Positions 36,844 through 44,708 of a stretch of DNA of 64,000 bases are shown here, in pieces. A program made the translations under genes and the position numbers. Numbering within the stretch: position 1 is the stretch's first letter; each line of letters starts with the position of its first letter. The notes beneath the pieces are model-generated. The model saw only the letters and a program-made list of their open reading frames with translations. It made no database searches and had not been told where the DNA came from. This DNA comes from Alistipes megaguti (lineage in GTDB: Bacteria; Bacteroidota; Bacteroidia; Bacteroidales; Rikenellaceae): assembly GCF_900604385.1 (NCBI RefSeq), contig NZ_LR027382.1:3206863-3270862 (forward strand), read 5' to 3'.

Positions 36844-37998
36844 TCAATAAAATTCGTATTCCGAAAAAACGATATGCGCCGGGATGTCGCCCGTACGGAC
36901 TTTCCATTGCAATTTTCCTTCGGGAGAGAAACAGTAGAGGTAACCCGGCGTCACGTAGTCGGTCGCATCGCACACGAATATCTCCTTCGTTTCGGGGTTC
37001 ACAGCCAGTCCGTAGGGCAGGGCGATCTTCTTTTCGGAGCCGTCGGTGATGAAGTTGCCCGGCCGACGCTCGTCCGCGGCAGTGTCGTATACGGCATACG
37101 AGACCTCGTTCTTTCCCGTCGTGTAGTTCCACTCGGTGCTGATCGTGTAGAGCAGGTCGTCGTCCATGCACATCTCGCTGGCCGGGATTCCCAGGTTGCC
37201 GACGACCTGCTCCGTCGCCGCATCGATCACGAAGATGTCCGATCCCGTGCCGTAGTAGTCGCCGCGCGAGCTGACGTAGATACGGCCGTAACGGTCTTTT
37301 TCCATACGGTGCAGGTTGATGGCCACGTCGATCGTATTCACGACCTCGAACGTGCCGAGGTCGACGACCGACACCCTGCGGTCGTAGTTCGGGAACCGGT
37401 AGCCGCCCGAATTGGCCACGTAGAGCCGCCCGTTCACGACGACCATCTCTTCGGGTTGGTATCCCACGACCGTCTCGCGGGTGATGCGCAGCGTCCGTGT
37501 ATCGATCTCCACGACCTTGCCCGGACGGGCGTTGGGGTCGATCTGCACCGGTCCGGCATAGGAACTGACGTAGGCCCTGTCTCCGTCGAAGACGATGTAG
37601 CGGCAGTTGGGGATGTCCACACTGCCGATGTGTCGGGCCGTGTAGACGTCCATCACCTCGACCATGTTCGAGCAGTTCACCACGACGTACAGGCGGCCGT
37701 CGTGGATGGCAATGTCGTTGCCCACATCGCCCAGCTCCTTCACCACGTCGGGGTTGCGCTCCGGATAGATGTTGCGCAGATAGCCGCCCGTGCGGAAGTC
37801 GAAGTGGTCAACGGTGCACTTGTTGCTGCCCATGTTGCCCTCGTTGACGAGGAAGAATCCCTCGATGCGCTCCGGATTCGTCGGCAGCGCGACGAATTCC
37901 GCCTCGGAGCGGATCATCGGCAGCTCCTTCCGGCATCCGGCGAGCAGCAGGACGAAGAGTGCGACAGTTATAACGCGATATCGTTTCCGCAGATTCAT
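36844..37998 (-). CDS. btuG: BtuG-like surface cobalamin-binding beta-propeller lipoprotein
   Basis: The 384-residue lipoprotein (signal LFVLLLAGCRKE) is a YncE/BtuG-type seven-bladed propeller. IEGFFLVNEGNMGSNKC opens the domain and ELGDVGNDIAIHDGRLYVVVNCSNMVEV is the first blade. Repeated YVSSYAG, YVANSGGYR and YVSSRGDYY blades follow, ending SEYEFY. In Bacteroides BtuG sits on BtuB and captures B12 from the environment. Its position six bases downstream of btuB and the riboswitch support this role. Confidence 0.88.
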   Translation of the reverse strand: MNLRKRYRVITVALFVLLLAGCRKELPMIRSEAEFVALPTNPERIEGFFLVNEGNMGSNKCTVDHFDFRTGGYLRNIYPERNPDVVKELGDVGNDIAIHDGRLYVVVNCSNMVEVMDVYTARHIGSVDIPNCRYIVFDGDRAYVSSYAGPVQIDPNARPGKVVEIDTRTLRITRETVVGYQPEEMVVVNGRLYVANSGGYRFPNYDRRVSVVDLGTFEVVNTIDVAINLHRMEKDRYGRIYVSSRGDYYGTGSDIFVIDAATEQVVGNLGIPASEMCMDDDLLYTISTEWNYTTGKNEVSYAVYDTAADERRPGNFITDGSEKKIALPYGLAVNPETKEIFVCDATDYVTPGYLYCFSPEGKLQWKVRTGDIPAHIVFSEYEFY

Positions 37999-38004
37999 AA
38001 TGAC

Positions 38005-40011
38005 TTAAAAGGTATATTGCACGATCAGCCTGAAGTTGATGCCCGGCATCGGGTAGCAGACCACCACTTCGTATTGCTGGTCGAACAGATTGTTCACTTC
38101 GAGCGTCGTTTTCAGGTCGCCGCCCCACAGCCGCCAGTTTTTCGCCACCGAGAGGTCGCTCGTGTACCACGGCAGCTGATAGTTGCAGGGGATATTGGCC
38201 TGCGACGAATAGCGTTCGCCCGTGTAGATAAAGCTGTAACTCGCCTCCCACGTGCGCCATGCGGCATTCAGCACCGCCGAACCGCTGTGCCACGGGATGT
38301 AGGGAATCTGTCCGCCGTAGAATTCGCTTCCTGAATCGGTAAAGTCCTGCGCTTGCTGGTAGGTGTAGTTCAGCCGGCCGACCATCGAGAGGGCGCGCCC
38401 CGCGGTCCACTCCGTCTGCACGGCAACATCGACGCCTCGGATCTCTACCTTGCCCAGATTGACCATCGTCCAGCGGAAGAAGTTCGACGTAGGCGTGGCC
38501 ACGATCTTGTTCTCCACCTCGTTGTAGTAGACGTCGGCCTGCATTTCCAGCGCACGCAGCCACGTGCGGGAGAACTCCTTCCGGTAGGTGAAGCCCGCAT
38601 TGTACTGGGTGGTGAATTCGGGGTCGAGGTTCGCATTGCCCACGAACGTGTAGTAAAGGTCGTTGAGCGTCGGCATACGGAATATGCGCTTATAGAAGGC
38701 GCGCAGGTTCAGGTCCGCCCCTCCGAACGGCCGCCACGAGATGATGACCGCCGGAGTGAGTTTCCGTTTGTCGGGAGCCGTCTCGCCTCGGGTGCGGTCG
38801 CGAACCAGCGTGCCGAGCAGGCTCGCCTGCACCTCCACGCGGTCGAAGCGGAACGCCGTGGCCGCGGCCGCCAGCATCGTGTGGCGGCGGGGATAGACGA
38901 AGTCGCGCAGGTCGGCGTCCAGCAGGTTGAACTGATAGTCGACCGAGAGGTTCGCCTCCCACCACGGGAAGATCGTGAAGCGGTTGGCGGCGGAGAGGTA
39001 CGCCTCCTGCTGGTAGTAGCGGTTGTTCGTGTACATCAGCGACTCGTCCTTGTTCGGATCGGCCAGATAGTGCAGGTAGTCGTAAGCGTACTTGGCATTG
39101 GCCATCAGGCTGTACCATGAGGTGAAATCCTTTTTGAAGGCTCCTTGCACGAAGAAATTGGTGTCCCACTGGCGGTCTTCGTGCGAAAACTTGTTGCGGA
39201 CGACAGCACCGGGGTATCCGCGTTCCGAGTTGTAGAAATAGACTTTCGCCCGCCAGTAGCCGCGGTTCATCCGGCCGTAGAGACCACCCTCCGCCCGAAC
39301 GGCGTTCACGTCGCCGTTGCGCCGCACGGCGGTCGTGTCGTAACCCTCCTGCATACGGTAGGTGAACCTGTAACGGCCCGACGAACGGAGGTATTCCGCA
39401 CTGAGCGAGCCGTTCACCTGCCCGCCGAGTTTCTGCTCCCAGAGCAACGCCGGATTGACGACGCCGAACGAACCGGTCTTGAACGAAGCTTTCAGACGGT
39501 GGGTTTTGCCCGCTTCGAACCGCGGCGTGCGCGATTGCAGGTAGATGGAACCCGAGGAGCCGAAGTCCTTGGCGGGCTGGAACACGGCGCTTTTCTGCCC
39601 ATTGTAGAGCGTCACCGACTCCATGTTGTCGAGCGAGAAGCGCCCCAAATCGACCGTGCCGTTCTGAGCGTTGCCCAGTTCGATACCGTCGTAGAAGACC
39701 CCGACGTGGTTGGTGCCCATGCTGCGGATGTTCACCGTTTTCAAACCGCCGACGCCTCCGTAGTCCTTGATCTGGATGCCCGAGAAGTAACGCAGCGCGT
39801 CGGCTACGTTGTGCGAATTGAGCCGCTGGAGGCGTTCACCCGAGAGCTCCTGCACGGGAATCACTTCCCTGCGGATAACATGGCCCGTCACAACGACTTC
39901 CTGTACATGTTGAAGGCTATCCAAACGCCCTTGCGCATGTACGCCGCCCGGAATACCTTCCCCCGCAAAAATCAGGAAGAATAACAAGAATCTATAATAC
40001 CTGCCAAACAT
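38005..40011 (-). CDS. btuB: BtuB-like TonB-dependent cobalamin receptor
   Basis: The 668-residue outer-membrane protein has a signal peptide (to VHAQG), a TonB box QEVVVTG, and a plug domain (about 35-150: NVADALRYFSGIQIKDYGG, VNIRSMGTNHVGVFYDGI). A 22-strand-type barrel follows, ending in VQYTF. With BtuG it imports vitamin B12 using TonB energy. Substrate assignment rests on the cobalamin riboswitch directly upstream and the BtuG gene directly downstream; no inner-membrane BtuCD genes are in the window. Confidence 0.93.
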   Translation of the reverse strand: MFGRYYRFLLFFLIFAGEGIPGGVHAQGRLDSLQHVQEVVVTGHVIRREVIPVQELSGERLQRLNSHNVADALRYFSGIQIKDYGGVGGLKTVNIRSMGTNHVGVFYDGIELGNAQNGTVDLGRFSLDNMESVTLYNGQKSAVFQPAKDFGSSGSIYLQSRTPRFEAGKTHRLKASFKTGSFGVVNPALLWEQKLGGQVNGSLSAEYLRSSGRYRFTYRMQEGYDTTAVRRNGDVNAVRAEGGLYGRMNRGYWRAKVYFYNSERGYPGAVVRNKFSHEDRQWDTNFFVQGAFKKDFTSWYSLMANAKYAYDYLHYLADPNKDESLMYTNNRYYQQEAYLSAANRFTIFPWWEANLSVDYQFNLLDADLRDFVYPRRHTMLAAAATAFRFDRVEVQASLLGTLVRDRTRGETAPDKRKLTPAVIISWRPFGGADLNLRAFYKRIFRMPTLNDLYYTFVGNANLDPEFTTQYNAGFTYRKEFSRTWLRALEMQADVYYNEVENKIVATPTSNFFRWTMVNLGKVEIRGVDVAVQTEWTAGRALSMVGRLNYTYQQAQDFTDSGSEFYGGQIPYIPWHSGSAVLNAAWRTWEASYSFIYTGERYSSQANIPCNYQLPWYTSDLSVAKNWRLWGGDLKTTLEVNNLFDQQYEVVVCYPMPGINFRLIVQYTF

Positions 40012-40063
40012 TTATATAAATATCCAACCGACCGATCCACGAGTACGGTTAAATCCATAAAAC

Positions 40064-40232
40064 ATTGGCAGGTCTTCTGACTGACTCCTCATCCGAAACC
40101 TTCCCGGTAAAAAACCAGTGGTACAGATTTTTCGGATGATTGAAGGAGCTTCACAGCAGCGGGTCTGTCCGGGATTCCCACCCGGTTCCCTTTTAATCCC
40201 ATGACTCGGAAAGAGCCATATCCGGAACCAAT
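40064..40232 (-). ncRNA. Cobalamin riboswitch
   Basis: On the minus strand P1 arms ATTGG (40228-40232) and CCAAT (40064-40068) enclose the B12-box landmarks GGGAACCGGGTGGGAATCCC, GACCCGCTGCTGTGA, a CCACTGG element and AGAAGACCTGCC. It lies in the btuB leader. When B12 is bound it should reduce expression of the five-gene operon. Confidence 0.95.
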
Positions 40233-40238
40233 CGGCTG

Positions 40239-40267
40239 CAAAGATAATATTTTTTTCAGCATTCAAA
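40239..40267 (-). promoter_or_regulatory. Predicted promoter of the B12 operon
   Basis: Minus strand TATCTTTG (40239-40246), with TTTTG at 40264-40268 about 17 bases upstream; transcription would start just before the riboswitch. Confidence 0.6.
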
Positions 40268-40483
40268 ATTTCTGCAACCGCGAATTTTATGCAAGTTCCC
40301 AATTATCACAACCCGTAAATATCCGATATCTCATTTCAATACAGATATTTATCCATCGCAATCCATATCCCGTATTCAGCTTTGTAACCTTCCGCCATCA
40401 TAGGCTCCGACACACGGAAGAAGCGCAATTCGCCCGGAGTGTAATCAAGTTACAAGATCCGGATACCCGAGAAGGTTATTTGG

Positions 40484-41589
40484 CCACTGCAACGTACCAA
40501 GCCCTCGCTTCTGCTCAAGGGAGAGACGCCGCGACTGGTCGACGAATGGCAGGTTGCCCCCGTATTGTGGGATGCGGTCCGTAATGCCGTGGACGAAAGA
40601 GGGTTAAAAGGGCAGTTTATCCTGACTGAATCAACTATAATAGACGATACGGAGATCATGCATACAGGAACCGGCAGGATATCGAAAATGTCCATGTATC
40701 CGATGAGCCTTTACGAATCCGAAGAGTCGAACGGTAAGATATCGTTGAAAGAACTGTTGATATAGACGGTTCAGTTCGGAACTCTCCATTGAGGAGCTTA
40801 TTTTTGCAGCCTGCCGCGGCGGATGGCCTGCATCGTTGGACGAAATGAGTAATCGGGCCAAGTTGCTGATCGCAAAGGATTATCTGGACGTTATCTGTAA
40901 CGAGGATATTTCGAAAGAGGATAAGATCCGGCGCAATCCTGCTTTGACGCGGCTCATCATGCGTTCATACGCCCTCAACCTTTGCACACTGGCGAAAAAA
41001 AACAAGCATACTGGCAAATGTCTCGGTTGAGATGGAAGGCTCCTCCATGAAAACTTTCGATGACTATACGAGTGCGCTGGAACGGTTTTTCGTTATTGAA
41101 GATATAGAGGCATGGTATCCCGCCATTCGGTCAGCGACAGTCATCAGAAGCGGGGAAAAACGATGCTTCGTCGATCCGTCGATAGCCATCGCGGCGATGG
41201 GCGCATCACCCCGAAGTCTGGAGGTCGACCTGAAGACGTTCGACAAGGCCTTTTAGTTCGGGCAGGTGTTTTGCACCTTCGTCTATCTCCCTGCTGCCGA
41301 GTTTACACTCGATAAGCGCATATCTGCCGTCATCCAGCTGCAAAACCGCATCGGCTTCCAGGCCATACCGATACTGGTAGTAGGACAAATTCCCGCCTAA
41401 TGCCTGTGAATATATTCTCAGGTCCCGGATGCACATGCATTCGTATATGAATCCGAACGGCAGAATAAACAAGAAAGACAAATGCCGCTGCGGTTTCCGG
41501 ACCTGATGATCGTATTGACCGGAGGAAACATGGCCTATACACGCGACGATGGGGTCAAGGTGATCCCTTCAGGTTGTCTGAAGGATTAG
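40484..41589 (+). pseudogene. Decayed AAA/DUF4143-type ATPase gene with internal inversion
   Basis: Pieces of a DUF4143-type ATP-binding protein lie in order. LQRTKPSLLLKGETPRLVDEW and APVLWDAVRNAVDERG lead to TGTGRISKMSMYPMSLYES. After frameshifts near 40755-40780 come LSIEELIFAACRGGWPASLDE to NLCTLAKK. After an eight-A run (40994-41001, one base too many) come VSVEMEGSSMKTFDDY to SLEVDLKTF. The next part is reversed (41243-41453), then RFPDLMIVLTGGNMAYTRDDG to a stop at 41589. The N-terminal Walker A portion is missing. The gene cannot make a full protein. Confidence 0.8.
41237..41459. repeat. 211-bp inverted segment between 6-bp inverted repeats inside the ATPase pseudogene
   Basis: CGTTCG (41237-41242) and CGAACG (41454-41459) flank 41243-41453. 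On the minus strand the segment encodes FGFIYECMCIRDLRIYSQA and ECKLGSREIDEGAKHLPEL, the missing middle of the same protein. Reversing it in silico restores one unbroken plus-strand frame across both junctions to the stop at 41589. Confidence 0.8.
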
Positions 41590-41651
41590 CCGGGAGAATT
41601 TAGTCAACGAGTTTTTTTCCTGCGAAAGCTATCGGAATTTCCTGAATATGC

Positions 41652-42071
41652 TCAGGTAAGAGATAATAATATCATATCTATTTTACGCACTATGGGTAGT
41701 ATTCCAATAAATGTGTCTGAAAGTAACAATGGCCACATATCTGAAAAATCTGTAGAGTTACTCCTGCCTTTGTACGATTTATTTTTGGGAAGCCATTTGC
41801 CATAGATATAGATATTCCGCTCAAGATAGAGCGTGTGCAGGTCATATGAGATGACCCACAGACATAATGAGCGATCGCCCCGAAGGCTGAACACCAGATC
41901 ACGGAAAGCAGCTTTCGGGAAACGGATGTCCTGCGTGTAGAAGCGGCCCTTGTAACCCGCAGGCGTCGTTTCACACAAGTAAACACTAAAAGTGAAAAAC
42001 AACCAGCGGAAAATCCTCCGCCGGTTTTCGGGGTACAGGCTCTCGACGTAAAAGCGATGGTAGTAAATCAT
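41652..42071 (-). CDS. Hypothetical protein, possibly decayed island gene
   Basis: A 139-residue frame starting MIYYHRFYVES, with a hydrophobic early segment FRWLFFTFSVYL and a basic C-terminus. The family is not recognised; part of it may be an out-of-frame reading of a mobile-element gene, because the adjacent gene is frameshifted. The ATG lies 13 bases after the stop of the neighbouring remnant and in the same direction. Treat as uncertain. Confidence 0.35.
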   Translation of the reverse strand: MIYYHRFYVESLYPENRRRIFRWLFFTFSVYLCETTPAGYKGRFYTQDIRFPKAAFRDLVFSLRGDRSLCLWVISYDLHTLYLERNIYIYGKWLPKNKSYKGRSNSTDFSDMWPLLLSDTFIGILPIVRKIDMILLSLT

Positions 42072-42083
42072 CTCCTGCTGCTG

Positions 42084-42301
42084 TCAACGTAAACGATACC
42101 TCCGGGCAAAATAGGCAACAACGCCCGGAATGTGTTTTTTGTAATAGGGTTGATTATCCCGACACCAGACGGCAAGTTCCTGCTTTGAGGTAAAGGGTCG
42201 GCGCCAACTACGTCCCGACATAATACCAACTCGGGAGCCAAGCGCTCGACAAAGTCTCCGACGGTCCAGCCTTCCCAGATGTGTTTCTGAAGGTCAATCA
42301 T
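42084..42301 (-). pseudogene. Frameshifted small island protein (KHIWEGWTV family)
   Basis: The frame opens MIDLQKHIWEGWTVGDF then loses register near ELV (about 42225). The next frame reads GIMSGRSWRRPFTSKQEL, WCRDNQPYYKKHIPG and VVAYFARRYRLR to a stop at 42084. The combined product of about 72 residues resembles a small conserved protein seen in Bacteroides integrative elements, recalled from memory and of unknown function. A one-base frameshift breaks it. Confidence 0.6.
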
Positions 42302-42524
42302 ACCAAATCCATTTTTAGGTTTAACATATGGTTCATGGACCGGTCCCATTCAGAAAAGGAGGTGCCGGCCACGGGCAGATATTCAGCGGCGGGACAAACC
42401 GGAAGTCCTTTTCGTACGATACAACCCGAACGGGTGGAGATCGTGCGAAAAGGGCTTCAAGGTGCAGGCGTGCTGCTATCTTGGACCGAGGTCGGCACTT
42501 GTGTATTCTTCTTCAGTTTCTCCG
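42302..42524. other. Gap without a recognisable gene
   Basis: Between the frameshifted remnant and the HTH gene. Short frames on both strands show no family resemblance; probably further decayed island DNA. Confidence 0.4.
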
Positions 42525-42887
42525 TCATCCGTTATGCTCGTTCCCACCAATCACAATCCTGGGTATACGTCGCAGTGCATTCTGCAGGTTGCGCTGGTTG
42601 ATCCGATAAACGAGCATCAGCAGATCATAGGCATTGTAAAGGAACTGTCTTCGATAGATTGTGGGGCGGATCAGCCGTTTCTGGCGGTAACGGGTCAGCG
42701 TTTCGGGGCGAATGCCGAGGACTTCGCAGGCCGCATCAGCCGTCAGGAATAACGGTTCGTCGCTTCGACTACACAGGTATTCAAACAGCAGCAAACTTTT
42801 GCTCAAAAGAAAATTCGTCTTGATGAGACGTTCGAGCTGTTCGGAGGGTACAAGCCGATAGATCCGGGGACTTTGTTTGGTTTCCAT
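42525..42887 (-). CDS. Helix-turn-helix protein (excisionase/MerR-like HTH_17)
   Basis: The 120-residue product, starting METKQSPRIYRL, contains LFLTADAACEVLGIRPETLTRYRQKRLIRPTIYRRQFLYNAYDL (residues about 45-90), an excisionase-type HTH with wing. Such pairs of HTH genes are common in Bacteroides mobilisable elements and act as excisionase or regulators. It is 12 bp downstream of a second HTH gene and is co-oriented with it. Confidence 0.8.
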   Translation of the reverse strand: METKQSPRIYRLVPSEQLERLIKTNFLLSKSLLLFEYLCSRSDEPLFLTADAACEVLGIRPETLTRYRQKRLIRPTIYRRQFLYNAYDLLMLVYRINQRNLQNALRRIPRIVIGGNEHNG

Positions 42888-42899
42888 GGGTAACAAGAT

Positions 42900-43196
42900 T
42901 TATTGATTCAACGATTCGAGTTTTCCGCGGCGGCGCATCTTGCGGATGAACTCCTGCACTTCGGAGAGCAGGTACATGCGCCGGGCTCCGATGTTGAAGC
43001 CGACAAGCAGCCCCTGTTCGCGGAAGCGGCGCACCTGGCGTTCGCTCTGGCGGAGCAACTGACAGACCTCCGCAAAATCGAGGATCGGATCGCCTTCAAG
43101 CTGGCTCCGGTGATCCTTCATGAAGTGTACAATCTCGAGGATCTCTTCGACCGTCTGCAGAATGCGGGACAAGTCATCCGTGTGTTGATTTTCCAT
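42900..43196 (-). CDS. Helix-turn-helix protein (HTH_17)
   Basis: The 98-residue product, starting MENQHTDDLSR, has an N-terminal helix followed by ILDFAEVCQLLRQSERQVRRFREQGLLVGFNIGARRMYL, a DNA-binding winged HTH. It is divergent from fic. The two small HTH proteins may control the fic promoter through the dyad at 43349-43364; that is inference from arrangement. Confidence 0.8.
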   Translation of the reverse strand: MENQHTDDLSRILQTVEEILEIVHFMKDHRSQLEGDPILDFAEVCQLLRQSERQVRRFREQGLLVGFNIGARRMYLLSEVQEFIRKMRRRGKLESLNQ

Positions 43197-43348
43197 CTTT
43201 GTCGGGTTTGGTTTCCACGGCAAAAATGGGACAACCCCGACACTCGTTTATCAGTGCTTGAATCAATTATATGTTTTTCCAGATCCGAAACCCGGACATC
43301 TCTTGTCCCCGGCAGTCCATCTGATAACAGGACAAAAATCTCTATAAC

Positions 43349-43410
43349 TTGCCGGTATCGGCAAAAATCACTATATTTGGATCGGAAATCGGCCGTTTTA
43401 CTTGCCGATA
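43349..43410 (+). promoter_or_regulatory. Predicted fic promoter with overlapping operator-like dyad
   Basis: TTG (43349-43351) and TATATTTG (43372-43379), 20 bases apart. The dyad TTGCCG-GTAT-CGGCAA (43349-43364) covers the TTG box, and a further half-site TTGCCGATA lies at 43402-43410, between promoter and ATG (43424). Confidence 0.7.
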
Positions 43411-43423
43411 CGACATTCAGATT

Positions 43424-44311
43424 ATGGAATACATTTCGGTAGCGGCATTTGCCGCAAAGCACGGCATCGCGGAGCGCACGGTCCGCAACTACTGCGCCTC
43501 GGGAAAGATCGAGGGAGCCTTCTTGACGGGCAAGACCTGGAACATTCCGGCGGATGCCACATTGCCACGGCGTAAACCCCGCACGGGATATATCATGCCG
43601 CTGCTGGAGGTGTTGCGCGAACAGAAGGCAATGCGTCTCAAGGGCGGCATCTACCACCGCACGCAGATAGACCTCACCTACAACTCGAATCACATCGAGG
43701 GCAGTCGGCTGACCCACGACCAAACACGTCATATCTTCGAGACCGACACGGTGGGTGTCGAGGGCGAGACGCTGCGCGTGGACGATATCCTCGAAACCAC
43801 AAATCACTTCCGCTGCATCGACATGATCATCGACCGGGCCACGGAGCCGCTCACCGAGGCTTTCATCAAGGAACTGCATGCACAACTCAAGTCCGGTACA
43901 TCGGACAGCCGCAAGGAGTGGTTTGCCGTGGACGACTACAAGCGTCTGCCCAATGAGGTCGGCGGCATGGAGACCACGCCACCCGAAGAGGTACACCGCG
44001 AGATGAAGCGACTCCTGACGGAGTACAACGCCCTGCGGCACAAGACACTCGACGACATCCTCGACCTGCACCAGCGTTTCGAATGCATCCACCCGTTTCA
44101 GGACGGCAACGGCCGTGTCGGACGACTCGTGATGTTCAAGGAGTGTCTGGCGGCCGGCATCGTTCCCTTCATCATCACCGACGACCTCAAGATGTTCTAC
44201 TACCGTGGTCTGCAACAGTGGCCCGCCGTGCGTGAATATCTGCGCGACACCTGCCTCACAGCGCAGGACAACTACAAGGCGCTGCTCGACTACTTCCGAA
44301 TCCCCTACTGA
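43424..44311 (+). CDS. Fic family protein with N-terminal HTH and inhibitory motif
   Basis: The 295-residue product starts MEYISVAAFAAKHGIAERTVRNYC, a MerR/excisionase-like HTH. An N-terminal inhibitory motif NSNHIEGS (S88, E92) follows, then a Fic domain with HPFQDGNGRVGR from H223. Fic enzymes usually transfer AMP from ATP to target proteins; the inhibitory glutamate suggests a class II, self-inhibited enzyme. The start at 43424 begins with the HTH; the open frame extends 25 codons upstream through the promoter. DNA binding suggests self-regulation. Target unknown. Confidence 0.92.
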   Translation: MEYISVAAFAAKHGIAERTVRNYCASGKIEGAFLTGKTWNIPADATLPRRKPRTGYIMPLLEVLREQKAMRLKGGIYHRTQIDLTYNSNHIEGSRLTHDQTRHIFETDTVGVEGETLRVDDILETTNHFRCIDMIIDRATEPLTEAFIKELHAQLKSGTSDSRKEWFAVDDYKRLPNEVGGMETTPPEEVHREMKRLLTEYNALRHKTLDDILDLHQRFECIHPFQDGNGRVGRLVMFKECLAAGIVPFIITDDLKMFYYRGLQQWPAVREYLRDTCLTAQDNYKALLDYFRIPY

Positions 44312-44617
44312 ACCCATCTTCCGGGGAATGTTACAGAGACTGGAAATATCAGGTTAGGCACCCAGCTCAAACATTACAACTAAGATATTGATTTATTAAT
44401 ATTTAGACACGTCATAACATCCACAAAAACGATAAAAAAAATCCGCAGGTTCGTTTCCAATTCGGTTGCAAAATCAGGGAATTTTTCGTAACTTTGTAAC
44501 AACCAAGTGAATACAAGGGAAAACAGCGAAAATAGGTTGTGGCCTATTCGGTGTATCTAAAAATTTTTACGATCTTAATACGTTGACATATTGGTGATTA
44601 CGATATGGGTTCAGTTA
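44312..44617. other. Island right-end non-coding region
   Basis: No gene in about 306 A/T-rich bases. It holds an outward promoter (44466-44496) and a copy of the TGTGGCCTATTCGGTGTA repeat (44538-44555) shared with the left end. Confidence 0.6.
44466..44496 (+). promoter_or_regulatory. Outward-facing promoter near attR
   Basis: TTG at 44466-44468 and TAACTTTG at 44489-44496 with 20-base spacing. It points toward attR; no gene follows before the terminator at 44653 in the integrated form. Confidence 0.6.
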
Positions 44618-44632
44618 TCGTTCTCTCCGCCA
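44618..44632 (+). other. Putative attR core
   Basis: TCGTTCTCTCCGCCA, identical to the tRNA-Ser 3' end at 31293-31307. Confidence 0.75.
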
Positions 44633-44652
44633 GGTCCGCGGATCGACCAGAC

Positions 44653-44690
44653 AAAAAACGCTGCAAATCAAGTGATTTGCAGCGTTTTTT
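44653..44690. terminator. Bidirectional terminator next to attR
   Basis: Perfect 18-bp arms AAAAAACGCTGCAAATCA and reverse complement around two bases. Ends the beta-lyase gene (stop 44709) and was probably the original tRNA-Ser terminator. Confidence 0.9.
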
Positions 44691-44708
44691 CATATCTTCT
44701 GCCCCGGT

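Larger units (their letters stand above)
31293..44632 (+). mobile_element. Putative integrated genomic island in tRNA-Ser, with B12 uptake operon and Fic cargo
   Basis: A 15-bp direct repeat of the tRNA 3' end bounds about 13.3 kb. An integrase gene is adjacent to the tRNA, as in tRNA-targeting elements. Inside are gene remnants, HTH genes, Fic and a B12 operon, with lower-GC stretches (for example 33500-34280 and 40250-42350) than the flanks. A strong hairpin just after the right copy (44653-44690) looks like the tRNA gene's original terminator, displaced by insertion. No conjugation genes are recognised. Boundaries are inferred from the repeat alone. Confidence 0.75.
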
